In this document: positions 1 through 7,316 of the stretch, in pieces | How positions within the stretch are numbered: the first letter of the stretch is position 1 | Layout of the letters: each line of letters starts with the position of its first letter | DNA from: an uncultured Eubacteriales bacterium | GTDB lineage: Bacteria; Bacillota; Clostridia; Oscillospirales; UMGS1783 | Length of the DNA: 10,026 nucleotides | Direction: 5' to 3' | Assembly: GCA_900555065.1 (NCBI GenBank) | Contig: USJY01000030.1 | Coordinates: 1-10,026, forward strand | Translations under genes and position numbers: made by a program | Notes under the pieces: model-generated | Told to the model about the DNA's origin: nothing | The model's database searches: none | What the model saw: the letters and a program-made list of their open reading frames with translations, nothing else

Positions 1-29
1 TGCGGCCCCGCCCTGTTTATAATTTTCAG

Positions 30-68
30 CCTGTAGTTTCCGTCCGCATACGGATCCCCCACTACAGG
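30..68. other. Unexplained stem-loop in non-coding left edge
   Basis: Outer arms CCTGTAGT (30-37) and ACTACAGG (61-68) are exact reverse complements. Inside them TCCGT (39-43) and ACGGA (50-54) form a second short stem with a 6-base loop, leaving an asymmetric internal loop. No poly-T tract follows closely on either strand, so it is not a good intrinsic terminator. It could be part of a structured leader or RNA belonging to a gene left of the window, or an operator. No riboswitch or known RNA family was recognised. The rest of 1-149 shows no convincing coding sequence: the reading frames are short and have no ribosome binding site. Confidence 0.4.
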
Positions 69-149
69 CGGGCTCGGCCCTGGCTCTGACAGCACAGAAC
101 GCTCCCTATGCACGGGTGCGGAACATCTTTCACTTCAGCGGGCAATAAA

Positions 150-180
150 AAACGGCAGGGCGTCAGGCGCCCTGCCGTTT
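150..180 (-). terminator. Intrinsic terminator of the sugar ABC transporter operon
   Basis: A perfect 13-bp stem (arms 150-162 and 168-180) closes a 5-base loop. On the minus strand it is followed by TTTTTTATT. It begins about 32 bases after the stop codon of the last permease gene, as expected for a Rho-independent terminator ending the operon. The opposite strand has only three T residues after the stem, so termination should be mainly in the minus direction. Confidence 0.9.
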
Positions 181-211
181 GCATGACAGAAAAAGTTACA
201 TGAAAATAATA

Positions 212-1249
212 TTACTCTGCAACCGCCGCAGTGTCGTCCACTGCGTTCAGAGCTTCCGCTCTGATCTTCTTGCGCTGTTTGATCATGTCCAGCGAAGCGG
301 CGATCATAAGGAACGCGCCGATCGCAGTCGTCTGCAGATTGGTGTCGATACCCATCATGATAATCGCGTTGTCGAGAACCATCATGGACACAACGCCGAT
401 CGCAATGCAGAGGCCGTTGCCGCGTCCGCCGTTGAGCGAAACGCCGCCGATGGCGCAGGCCGCGATGCACTTGAACTCCCAGCCGTTACCGGTGTAGGGG
501 TTCGCATAGTCGAGACGGATAACCATCAGGATACCGGCGATCGCGACGATCAGGCCGCATGCGATATAGGCAAACTTCTTAATCTTAACAACATTGATGC
601 CGGACAGAGCGGCAACCTGGGGGTTGTCGCCAACCGCCTTGATATGACGTCCAAACGTAGTCTTTGCCAGTACCAGTCCGATAATAATATACAAGACGAC
701 GCACACGACAAACGGGATGTTCACGCCGATCCCCGGAATGGTCGCGGTACCAAAAGCTTTGACGCCGTCGCCGAAGCCGGTGAACGGATAGCCCTTACTC
801 AGGAAGAAGCGGCAGGCGCCGACCACATAGCTCATACCCAGAGTAACAATGAACTCGGGCAGGTTGAAGTTGAAGATCAGGAAGCTGTTGAGGAAACCGA
901 TCAGGCCGCCGGTGAGAATGCCCAGAATAACGGCAAGCCAGATGGGAACGCCCAGAACCTTGATCGTCCAGCCAAAGATAATGGCTGCAAGACCCGAAGT
1001 CTTACCAACGCTGATGTCGGCGCTGCCGGTCATGATAACCAGCGCGTTGCCCAGACAGCAGATGGCGACAAAGGGAATCAGGTTGAACATGGAAATGATA
1101 TTGCCTAAAGAAATAAAATTCGGATTGAAGATTGTAGCGAGGACAATCAGGATAATAAGCGGAACAATGGCGCTGAAGATGTCGCTGCCGGTGATTTTCG
1201 CCATTTTATCCCGAAAACTCGACTGTTTTTTTGCTACAGTACCTTGCAT
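212..1249 (-). CDS. Sugar ABC transporter permease (RbsC-like, CUT2 family), permease B
   Basis: A 345-residue integral membrane protein of the branched-chain/ribose-type permease family (BPD_transp_2), expected to form part of the membrane channel of a sugar importer. Hydrophobic segments alternate with short loops along nearly the whole length, starting around residues 25-42. Family-typical features are GNALVIMTGSADISVG (about 67-82), the cytoplasmic coupling region with FGRHIKAVGDN (199-209) followed by AALSGIN, and GGVSLNGGRGN (268-278). The C-terminal tail is charged and soluble. An AGGGAG ribosome binding site lies about 8 bases before the ATG. The start is 18 bases after the stop of permease A, so the two are co-transcribed and probably form a heteromeric channel. 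The frame is intact, unlike its neighbour. Substrate cannot be told from the sequence. Confidence 0.92.
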   Translation of the reverse strand: MQGTVAKKQSSFRDKMAKITGSDIFSAIVPLIILIVLATIFNPNFISLGNIISMFNLIPFVAICCLGNALVIMTGSADISVGKTSGLAAIIFGWTIKVLGVPIWLAVILGILTGGLIGFLNSFLIFNFNLPEFIVTLGMSYVVGACRFFLSKGYPFTGFGDGVKAFGTATIPGIGVNIPFVVCVVLYIIIGLVLAKTTFGRHIKAVGDNPQVAALSGINVVKIKKFAYIACGLIVAIAGILMVIRLDYANPYTGNGWEFKCIAACAIGGVSLNGGRGNGLCIAIGVVSMMVLDNAIIMMGIDTNLQTTAIGAFLMIAASLDMIKQRKKIRAEALNAVDDTAAVAE

Positions 1250-1267
1250 CTTTCTCGCTCCCTTCTA

Positions 1268-2355
1268 TTATATCAGCTCAATGCGCGATGCCATGTAGCG
1301 CCGCTTGATCACGTCAAGAACGAGTACGAACATAACAAGAGCGCCGATGAAGCACAGCTGTGCGTTCGGGTCCCAACCGATCGAAGACATGGCGTTCTCA
1401 ACAAGCTGCAGCAGGATAACGCCGAAGAACAGTCCGAGAACGGAGCCCGCGCTGCCAACAAAACCGATGCCGCCTATGTAACAAGCCGCGATTGTTTTGA
1501 AGTCCGCGCCGGTCAGGCCGGCAGGTACGACAACCTTGTGGTTGCAGCATACGAGGAAGCCGCCGATGAAGGCGAGAATGCTGACGAAAATCAATGTGAT
1601 CCATTTTACTTTCTTGGTATTCACGCCCGCCATATACGCGGAATCGCTGTTGATACCGCAGGCCTGGATCATACGGCCGATACGCGTATAACGAATAATC
1701 AGTTCCGCGATCGCAACCAGCAGCACAAATATCAGGAAGAAGATGCTGAGTCCGCCCGTGTTCTCTCCAAACACACCGCTGAACAGCTCAATGTTACCAA
1801 AGTTGCCCAGCGTCTCCGGCATCGGCGCGCGGCCGGCTTTGTACTCTGGCAGGCGCTGGTGGCGCCAGCCGTGGGCGTGATCGGCACGCCGCGCGCAACG
1901 TAGTTAGCAAGGCCCAAGCACAAGTTTGAGGTCGCCAGGGTCGCAACCCACTTCATAACGCCGATCTGCAGCATGAGCAGACCGTTGAGGAAGCCGATGA
2001 TGATCGCGAACAGCAGGCCGCCCAATGCGCCGATATACCACGGCAGCCCTTCCCAAATGCTCAGCCAGCCGAATACGACTGTGCTAAATGCCGCAACGTT
2101 ACCGACCGACAGGTCCATCTCGCCCGACATGATGATCAGCGCCTGGCCAATCGCCATAATGCCGATAAATGAACAGTTTTTCAATATGCTGAGAATGTTG
2201 GTTGCCGATAAAAAGTTGGGGTTAATCATCTGTGTAATGATTGCGAGGACCAATCCGATAACAAGCGCGCCGATTTCAGGAGAAAGCAGAGTTTTTGTAA
2301 TGCGGACTCTGGTTCTTAGTGCTCGCGCCTGTTTTTCTTCCAGTCTGTTTTCCAT
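1268..2355 (-). pseudogene. Sugar ABC transporter permease (RbsC-like), permease A, frameshifted
   Basis: Second permease of the same family, interrupted by a single frameshift. The first frame runs from the ATG at 2355 and gives good permease sequence to about residue 168, including GQALIIMSGEMDLSVG (70-85). It then turns into Arg/Ser/Cys-rich nonsense before a stop at 1732. The second frame resumes family-like sequence from LPEYKAGRAPMPETLGN, and includes the coupling region YTRIGRMIQACGIN and the GGIGFVGSAGS motif, to the stop at 1268. Restoring one C (a G on the plus strand, next to 1852-1853) joins both parts into 362 residues, a normal length, with no other lesion. A GGGAGGGTGA ribosome binding site precedes the ATG, 18 bases after the ATPase stop. 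The rest being intact points to a very recent mutation or a one-base sequence error. If real, the short product lacks the second half and the transporter should not work. Confidence 0.88.
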
Positions 2356-2373
2356 TCTTTACTCACCCTCCCC

Positions 2374-3921
2374 TTACTTGGAAGCGACTTTTTTCAGCGT
2401 GCTCGTAGCCAGAGCCATAACGCTGTTTTCATCCGCTTCTTCTTTGGATAGTTCGCCTACAACCCGGCCTTCCGCCATAACGATAAACCGGTCGCACATA
2501 TTCAGCAGTTCGGGCAGCTCGGACGAGATTATGATCACGGCGATGCCCTGTGCGGCGAATTCATTGATCAGCTGATAAATCTCGGACTTGGACCCGACGT
2601 CAATACCCTTGGTGGGCTCGTCGAGAATCAGAACCTTCGGCTCAGCATTGAAGGAACGCGCGATAACGACCTTCTGCTGGTTGCCGCCGCTGAGGGTGTC
2701 GACCAGAACGCTCATCTTCGGCGCTTTCACGCGCATGGTCTTAAAGTAGTACTCAACGCGCTTGGCCTCTCTCTTTTCAGAGATAACGAGCTTTTTGCCG
2801 AAGCAGATCTCTTTCATGTTCGTGATCGAGATATTGCGCATAATGCTCCAGCTGAACAGCAGGCCGTATTTCTTTCTGTCCTCGGTGACGAGGGAGATAC
2901 CCTTTGACATGGCGTCCGTAGGACCGGAAATCGTAATCTGCTTGCCGTTGAGGAATATCTTGCCGCCGCGTTTGATTTTGCGTACGCCGTAGATAGCGGT
3001 CAGAACCTCGGAACGGCCGGCGCCGACCAGGCCCGCAAACCCGAGCACCTCGCCCGCGTGGACGCTGAAGCTCACATCCTCAACCAGGTTTCTGTTGAGC
3101 AGGAAGGGATGATCAACCGTAATGTTCTCTACGCGCAGCACTTCTTCGCCGATCTTAACGTTGCGGGAAGGATACATGTTGGTGACTTCGCGTCCGATCA
3201 TCGCGGTGATGATCTTATCCTGGTCATACTCTTCCTTGCTGAATTCCGTAATGCGTTTGCCGTCGCGAAGAACGGTGACGCGGTCGGTCAGTTCCATAAT
3301 CTCCGCCATCTTATGCGTAACGAATACGACCGCCGTGCCGTTTTCCTTCAGCCTGCGGACGACGCGGAACAGGTTCGCAACGTCCTGCTCGGACAGAGAA
3401 GTCGTCGGTTCGTCCAGGATCAGAACGGAAGGATTGCTGGAAAGCGCCTTCGCGATCATCAGCATCTGCTGCTGGCCGATGCTCATCTTTCTCGTGTCCA
3501 GATTGATATTGATGTCCAGCTGCAGGTCGTCAATCAGCGCCTGCGCTTTACGTCTAAGCGCTCTCTGATTTACAAAGAACGTCTTTTTTCCCAATGTTAA
3601 GTCTGACATGAAGATATTCTCAGGAACGCTCTGGAACCTGAAAACGTTTACTTCCTGCGGTACGAAGCCGATGCCCAGCCGAACCGCGTCGATCGGGCTC
3701 TGCGGCCTTACCACTTCTCCGTCAATTTTGAGTTCTCCCTCATAGCTGCCGGCGGGATAGACTCCATTAATAATATTGAGAAGCGTTGATTTACCGGCGC
3801 CGTTTTCGCCGATGAGTCCCATAATTTCACCGTGTTTGACGTTCATGCTGACATTGTCGTTCGCTATAACGCCGGGGAACACTTTGGTGATATTATTGAC
3901 TTCCAGTGCGTACTCTCCCAT
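2374..3921 (-). CDS. Sugar ABC transporter ATP-binding protein with two nucleotide-binding domains (RbsA/MglA-like)
   Basis: A 515-residue cytoplasmic ATPase with two tandem ABC domains, the usual size and design for ribose/galactose-type importers. Domain 1 has Walker A GENGAGKST (38-46), a Q-loop in VPQEVN, the signature MSIGQQQ, Walker B with VLILDEPT and the switch histidine in VFVTHK. Domain 2 has the degenerate Walker A GLVGAGRSE typical of this family, signature LSGGNQQK, Walker B VLILDEPTKGID and ISSELPE in place of the switch-histidine segment. Domain 1 is thus the likely main hydrolysis site, as in relatives. The leader has AAGGATGTGAT, one mismatch from the ideal anti-16S match, 8 bases before the ATG. 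The gene lies 235 bases after the binding-protein gene, with a hairpin between. A near-consensus catabolite-response sequence lies inside the gene at 3639-3652. Confidence 0.95.
   Translation of the reverse strand: MGEYALEVNNITKVFPGVIANDNVSMNVKHGEIMGLIGENGAGKSTLLNIINGVYPAGSYEGELKIDGEVVRPQSPIDAVRLGIGFVPQEVNVFRFQSVPENIFMSDLTLGKKTFFVNQRALRRKAQALIDDLQLDININLDTRKMSIGQQQMLMIAKALSSNPSVLILDEPTTSLSEQDVANLFRVVRRLKENGTAVVFVTHKMAEIMELTDRVTVLRDGKRITEFSKEEYDQDKIITAMIGREVTNMYPSRNVKIGEEVLRVENITVDHPFLLNRNLVEDVSFSVHAGEVLGFAGLVGAGRSEVLTAIYGVRKIKRGGKIFLNGKQITISGPTDAMSKGISLVTEDRKKYGLLFSWSIMRNISITNMKEICFGKKLVISEKREAKRVEYYFKTMRVKAPKMSVLVDTLSGGNQQKVVIARSFNAEPKVLILDEPTKGIDVGSKSEIYQLINEFAAQGIAVIIISSELPELLNMCDRFIVMAEGRVVGELSKEEADENSVMALATSTLKKVASK
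3639..3652. promoter_or_regulatory. Possible intragenic catabolite-response element (cre-like)
   Basis: TGAAAACGTTTACT resembles the CcpA operator consensus of Firmicutes (TGNNARCGNWWWCA, recalled from the Bacillus literature), with one mismatch at the last base. It lies about 270 bases inside the ATPase gene, where cre sites can act as a transcription roadblock. It also encodes ordinary codons of the Q-loop region (V-N-V-F), so chance is a serious alternative. Confidence 0.25.
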
Positions 3922-4057
3922 AATGCAAAATCACATCCTTATCGTCAAATTGCCCCAAATAAAAACCCCAATAGAACTCAGAAACTTTTTTGTTGAGTTT
4001 GACTAAAACAAATGGTATATTTTTGCTTGTATTGCCTGCTCGCAAATTTTCAAAGAA

Positions 4058-4110
4058 ATAACAGGGCCCCATGTTGAGGCATGAGTGCCATCAATATAAG
4101 ACCCTGTTAT
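4058..4110 (-). terminator. Intercistronic hairpin between binding-protein and ATPase genes (attenuator or mRNA-stabilising)
   Basis: Arms ATAACAGGG (4058-4066) and CCCTGTTAT (4102-4110) pair perfectly. An inner stem (TTGAGGCA with TGCCATCAA, one bulged A) sits inside a symmetric internal loop. On the minus strand the structure is followed by TTCTTTGAAAATTT, a weak U-tract. It lies about 47 bases after the stop of the binding-protein gene and before the ATPase gene. In many importer operons such a hairpin lets the binding protein be made in excess while some transcripts read through to the ATPase and permeases. That role is inferred here from position. The remaining gap bases (3922-4057) hold the ATPase ribosome binding site and no clear second promoter. 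Confidence 0.65.
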
Positions 4111-4156
4111 ATTCAGTTCACATCAAACAACGAACACAATCCGTTATCCGAAGCAA

Positions 4157-5233
4157 TTAGGCGAAGTACTCAACAACCTTATCAATGATTTCCTGATAGC
4201 TGTTGATGTCATTGACGCCCTCGCCGCCAACATAAGCGAGAGGAGCATCCAGCTCTACGAACCACTCAGACTCGCTGCCGTTGAAGGTCTTGCCTTCGAA
4301 CAGCTCTTTGAGGGTTTCGACGCACGCCTGAGCCTCATCATACAGGGGCTGGCAGACGATAGCGGTGACCGAGCCATCCTTAACGAGGTTGACGTTCAGC
4401 TCGGTGTAGTCCATGCCGACAACAACGAGATCGGTCTTGCCAGTGTTCTGCATAGCGGTCGCCCAAGACTGGGGAGAACCACCGGTCGTTCCGAAGCCGG
4501 CAACGATGTCAGCATGGGCCTGGATAACGCCGGTAACCTTGTTCGCAGCTTCAGCGACTTCACCGCCTTCATAGACGGTGTCAGCAATCGTGAAGTTGGT
4601 GTCGAGCTCGAGCATCTGAGAACGGAAGCCATCGTTCGCAGCGTTTTCCGTTACGTTCGGGCCGTTCTGGGTGATGCCGATGGTGCCTTCGGTAACGCCC
4701 TTCTCTTTGAGGCGCTCAACTACGAACTTCGCAGCTTCGCGGCCATAGGTGTCAGGCAGGCAGGACAGGTTTCTGTCGATGAAGTCTTTGGTATCCTGAT
4801 AGGAATGCGGGAAATGGGGAACGGTTACATAGCAGTTCATGCCCTTAACGGTCTTCAGGAACTCATAAGCGGAGTCGTCGCCGACCCAAGCCAGAATGCC
4901 TTCAACGCCGTTGGTGACAGAGCTTTCCCACTTCGCATACAGTTCCTGGGAAGAACCTTCGTCCAGACCGGAGATTTCCGGAGCCATGCCGAGCTCTTCG
5001 CCCTTGGTCATGAAGCCCATCTGAACGATACGGTGAACGGGATGGTTGATCGAACCCATGCAGACCGCGATTTTCTTGCCAGCAGCGCCGCTAGCATCCG
5101 CCTGGCTGTCGCCTTCAGACTCGGACACACTAGAAGTGTCGCTGGACGTTTCGGATTCTCCGCCGCCGCCGCAGCCGACTACGAGAGCCAGCAGCATGGC
5201 AACCGCAAGAATGATTGAGAGTGCCTTTTTCAT
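4157..5233 (-). CDS. Sugar ABC transporter substrate-binding lipoprotein (periplasmic-binding-protein-like, RbsB superfamily)
   Basis: A 358-residue extracellular binding protein, first gene of the importer operon. The N-terminus is a lipoprotein signal: MKK, a hydrophobic core and lipobox VVGC with the lipidated cysteine at 21. A flexible Gly/Ser/Glu/Asp-rich linker runs to about residue 52, as in Gram-positive lipoproteins. The mature domain starts with KKIAVCMGSINHP, the usual first strand of Peripla_BP_4 sugar-binding proteins. It continues with alternating alpha/beta segments, including GVEGILAWVGDD, GTIGITQNGPN, ADIVAGFGTTGG and DLVVVGMDYT. An AGGAGG ribosome binding site sits 7 bases before the ATG. 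The mature N-terminal lobe is not close enough to RbsB, XylF or YtfQ, as far as I can recall them, to name a ligand. A hexose, pentose or related small polar compound is the family expectation. Confidence 0.92.
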   Translation of the reverse strand: MKKALSIILAVAMLLALVVGCGGGGESETSSDTSSVSESEGDSQADASGAAGKKIAVCMGSINHPVHRIVQMGFMTKGEELGMAPEISGLDEGSSQELYAKWESSVTNGVEGILAWVGDDSAYEFLKTVKGMNCYVTVPHFPHSYQDTKDFIDRNLSCLPDTYGREAAKFVVERLKEKGVTEGTIGITQNGPNVTENAANDGFRSQMLELDTNFTIADTVYEGGEVAEAANKVTGVIQAHADIVAGFGTTGGSPQSWATAMQNTGKTDLVVVGMDYTELNVNLVKDGSVTAIVCQPLYDEAQACVETLKELFEGKTFNGSESEWFVELDAPLAYVGGEGVNDINSYQEIIDKVVEYFA

Positions 5234-5305
5234 GTAATTTCCTCCTGTAAAATTTTCTGTTGAATTGGGCTTCTACCTTCCAGGCCCTTGCCGCCTTTTG
5301 CTTTC

Positions 5306-5320
5306 AGAAAATAGTTTTCT
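5306..5320. promoter_or_regulatory. Palindrome AGAAAA-N3-TTTTCT in the transporter leader (candidate operator)
   Basis: AGAAAATAGTTTTCT has perfect 6-base arms around a 3-base centre. It lies in the untranslated leader, about 60 bases downstream of the predicted transcription start. The same arm sequence and spacing recur upstream of the promoter at 5439-5453, which suggests one regulator binding two operators. In RNA it could also be a weak hairpin. Confidence 0.4.
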
Positions 5321-5327
5321 TAATCAC

Positions 5328-5350
5328 TTGGACGAAAAGAATCTGTCCAA
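5328..5350 (-). other. Short inverted repeat in the transporter 5' leader
   Basis: TTGGAC (5328-5333) and GTCCAA (5345-5350) are exact reverse complements separated by 11 bases. It lies between the promoter and the binding-protein gene in a leader of about 135-140 bases. It could form a small hairpin in the mRNA. No antiterminator or riboswitch family is recognised. Confidence 0.3.
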
Positions 5351-5378
5351 TAAAAACCCGTCTTCGTTTTACGCTCAC

Positions 5379-5408
5379 ATTATACAACTCTGTTCATCGA
5401 TTTGTCAA
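5379..5408 (-). promoter_or_regulatory. Consensus sigma-A promoter of the sugar transporter operon
   Basis: On the minus strand a perfect TTGACA (-35, 5408-5403) and a perfect TATAAT (-10, 5384-5379) are 18 bases apart. Transcription should begin near 5372, giving a leader of about 138 bases before the binding-protein ATG. A promoter this close to consensus usually needs a repressor to control it. The paired palindromes at 5306-5320 and 5439-5453 are candidates for that. The wider gap between genes, 5234-5746, otherwise shows only AT-rich sequence and the gdhA terminator. Confidence 0.8.
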
Positions 5409-5438
5409 CTCATAAAGCAAATTTTATCAAAACCACAC

Positions 5439-5453
5439 AGAAAAGCCTTTTCT
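5439..5453. promoter_or_regulatory. Palindrome AGAAAA-N3-TTTTCT upstream of the transporter promoter (candidate operator)
   Basis: AGAAAAGCCTTTTCT has the same 6-base arms and 3-base centre as the leader copy at 5306-5320. Its centre is about 74 bases upstream of the predicted start site, 133 bases from the other centre. The symmetry and exact repetition are seen directly; the regulatory role is inferred. Confidence 0.4.
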
Positions 5454-5707
5454 GGACCCGCCAATTTGTTTTATTTTATAAAAGTTATGCCACTTTTACC
5501 GCCTCTTTACAATCATTTCCAGCCATTTTTTGACTTAGGCCTCGTCGATCCTTGTAAAAATCTATAAGTTACATTACTTTTTGGGTCGAAATTTATATTT
5601 TTTCCACATCCGCGGGTGAAATCCGCGTCATTGCCTCTCTGTGTTCATCACAATATACGCACAAAGCCTTCACATTATGCCTGTACCGGATGCAAACCGT
5701 ATAATAA

Positions 5708-5734
5708 CGGAGGCCCGCCGGCGGCGAGCCTCCG
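5708..5734 (-). terminator. Intrinsic terminator of gdhA
   Basis: CGGAGGC (5708-5714) pairs with GCCTCCG (5728-5734) around a GC-rich loop that can itself pair in part. On the minus strand it is followed by TTATTATAC. It starts 12 bases after the gdhA stop codon. The U-tract is broken by A residues, so efficiency may be moderate. Confidence 0.75.
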
Positions 5735-5746
5735 ATCCAGGTTTTA

Positions 5747-7117
<1,371 letters not shown>

Positions 7118-7126
7118 TTATACTTT

Positions 7127-7155
7127 ATTATACCTTAGCAGGCTGTAAATTGCAA
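7127..7155 (-). promoter_or_regulatory. gdhA promoter
   Basis: On the minus strand TTGCAA (-35, 7155-7150) and a perfect TATAAT (-10, 7132-7127) are 17 bases apart. The start site would fall near 7120, leaving a very short leader of about 20 bases that just fits the ribosome binding site. The -35 box is also part of a TTGCAAG motif repeated in the nearby palindrome at 7181-7212, so a regulator could act directly on polymerase binding. Confidence 0.75.
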
Positions 7156-7180
7156 GATTTTTTGTAGAAAAAACAGCCCG

Positions 7181-7212
7181 TTTTGCAAGTTGGATTCATC
7201 AAACTTGCAAAA
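7181..7212. promoter_or_regulatory. 32-bp near-perfect palindrome between divergent promoters (candidate operator)
   Basis: TTTTGCAAGTTGGAT (7181-7195) faces ATCAAACTTGCAAAA (7198-7212). Fourteen of the fifteen arm positions pair, with a 2-base centre. It lies about 26 bases upstream of the gdhA -35 box and about 46 bases upstream of the hydrolase -35 box. A third TTGCAAG copy (7150-7156) overlaps the gdhA -35 box, 33 bases (about three helical turns) from the first half-site. The arrangement suits a dimeric regulator serving one or both operons. An intrinsic terminator is unlikely because no gene runs into it. The regulator is unknown. Confidence 0.6.
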
Positions 7213-7257
7213 AACGTTTTTATATTGGCCGGCGGCGGGCGGCGCGTGAAAAAAGGA

Positions 7258-7286
7258 TTGCATAAAACAAATGTATTTGGTATGAT
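7258..7286 (+). promoter_or_regulatory. Promoter of the SGNH hydrolase / dehydrogenase operon
   Basis: TTGCAT (-35, 7258-7263) and TATGAT (-10, 7281-7286) are 17 bases apart. Transcription should begin near 7293, leaving a leader of about 24 bases with the AGGAG ribosome binding site. Just upstream is an odd GC-only patch (about 7227-7247) set in AT-rich sequence. Confidence 0.65.
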
Positions 7287-7302
7287 GAAAATATATTATG
7301 AT

Positions 7303-7307
7303 AGGAG
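7303..7307 (+). promoter_or_regulatory. Ribosome binding site implying a TTG start for the SGNH hydrolase
   Basis: AGGAG directly abuts the in-frame ATG at 7308, leaving no spacer, so that ATG is a poor start. The in-frame TTG at 7317 is 9 bases downstream, a good distance, and begins the conserved MKRILCYGDSNTWG sequence. Confidence 0.65.
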
Positions 7308-7316
7308 ATGGTCGTA

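Noticed and set aside
1..149. Known riboswitch, tRNA, SRP RNA or other structural RNA at the left edge
   Set aside because: I compared the sequence from memory with common conserved cores and found no match; only a stem-loop can be supported.
179..1108. 309-residue open frame opposite permease B
   Set aside because: Its Asp/Asn/His/Ala-rich, low-complexity composition is the mirror of a hydrophobic permease; it overlaps the operon terminator and has no ribosome binding site.
5265..5567. Possible 100-residue plus-strand gene in the gap between the binding-protein gene and gdhA
   Set aside because: TTG start without a ribosome binding site; it lies across the transporter promoter and leader, and the protein has no recognisable features.
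7181..7221. Hairpin plus AAAAACGTTTTT as a terminator
   Set aside because: No transcription unit ends here on either strand; both neighbours point away, so an operator is the better reading.
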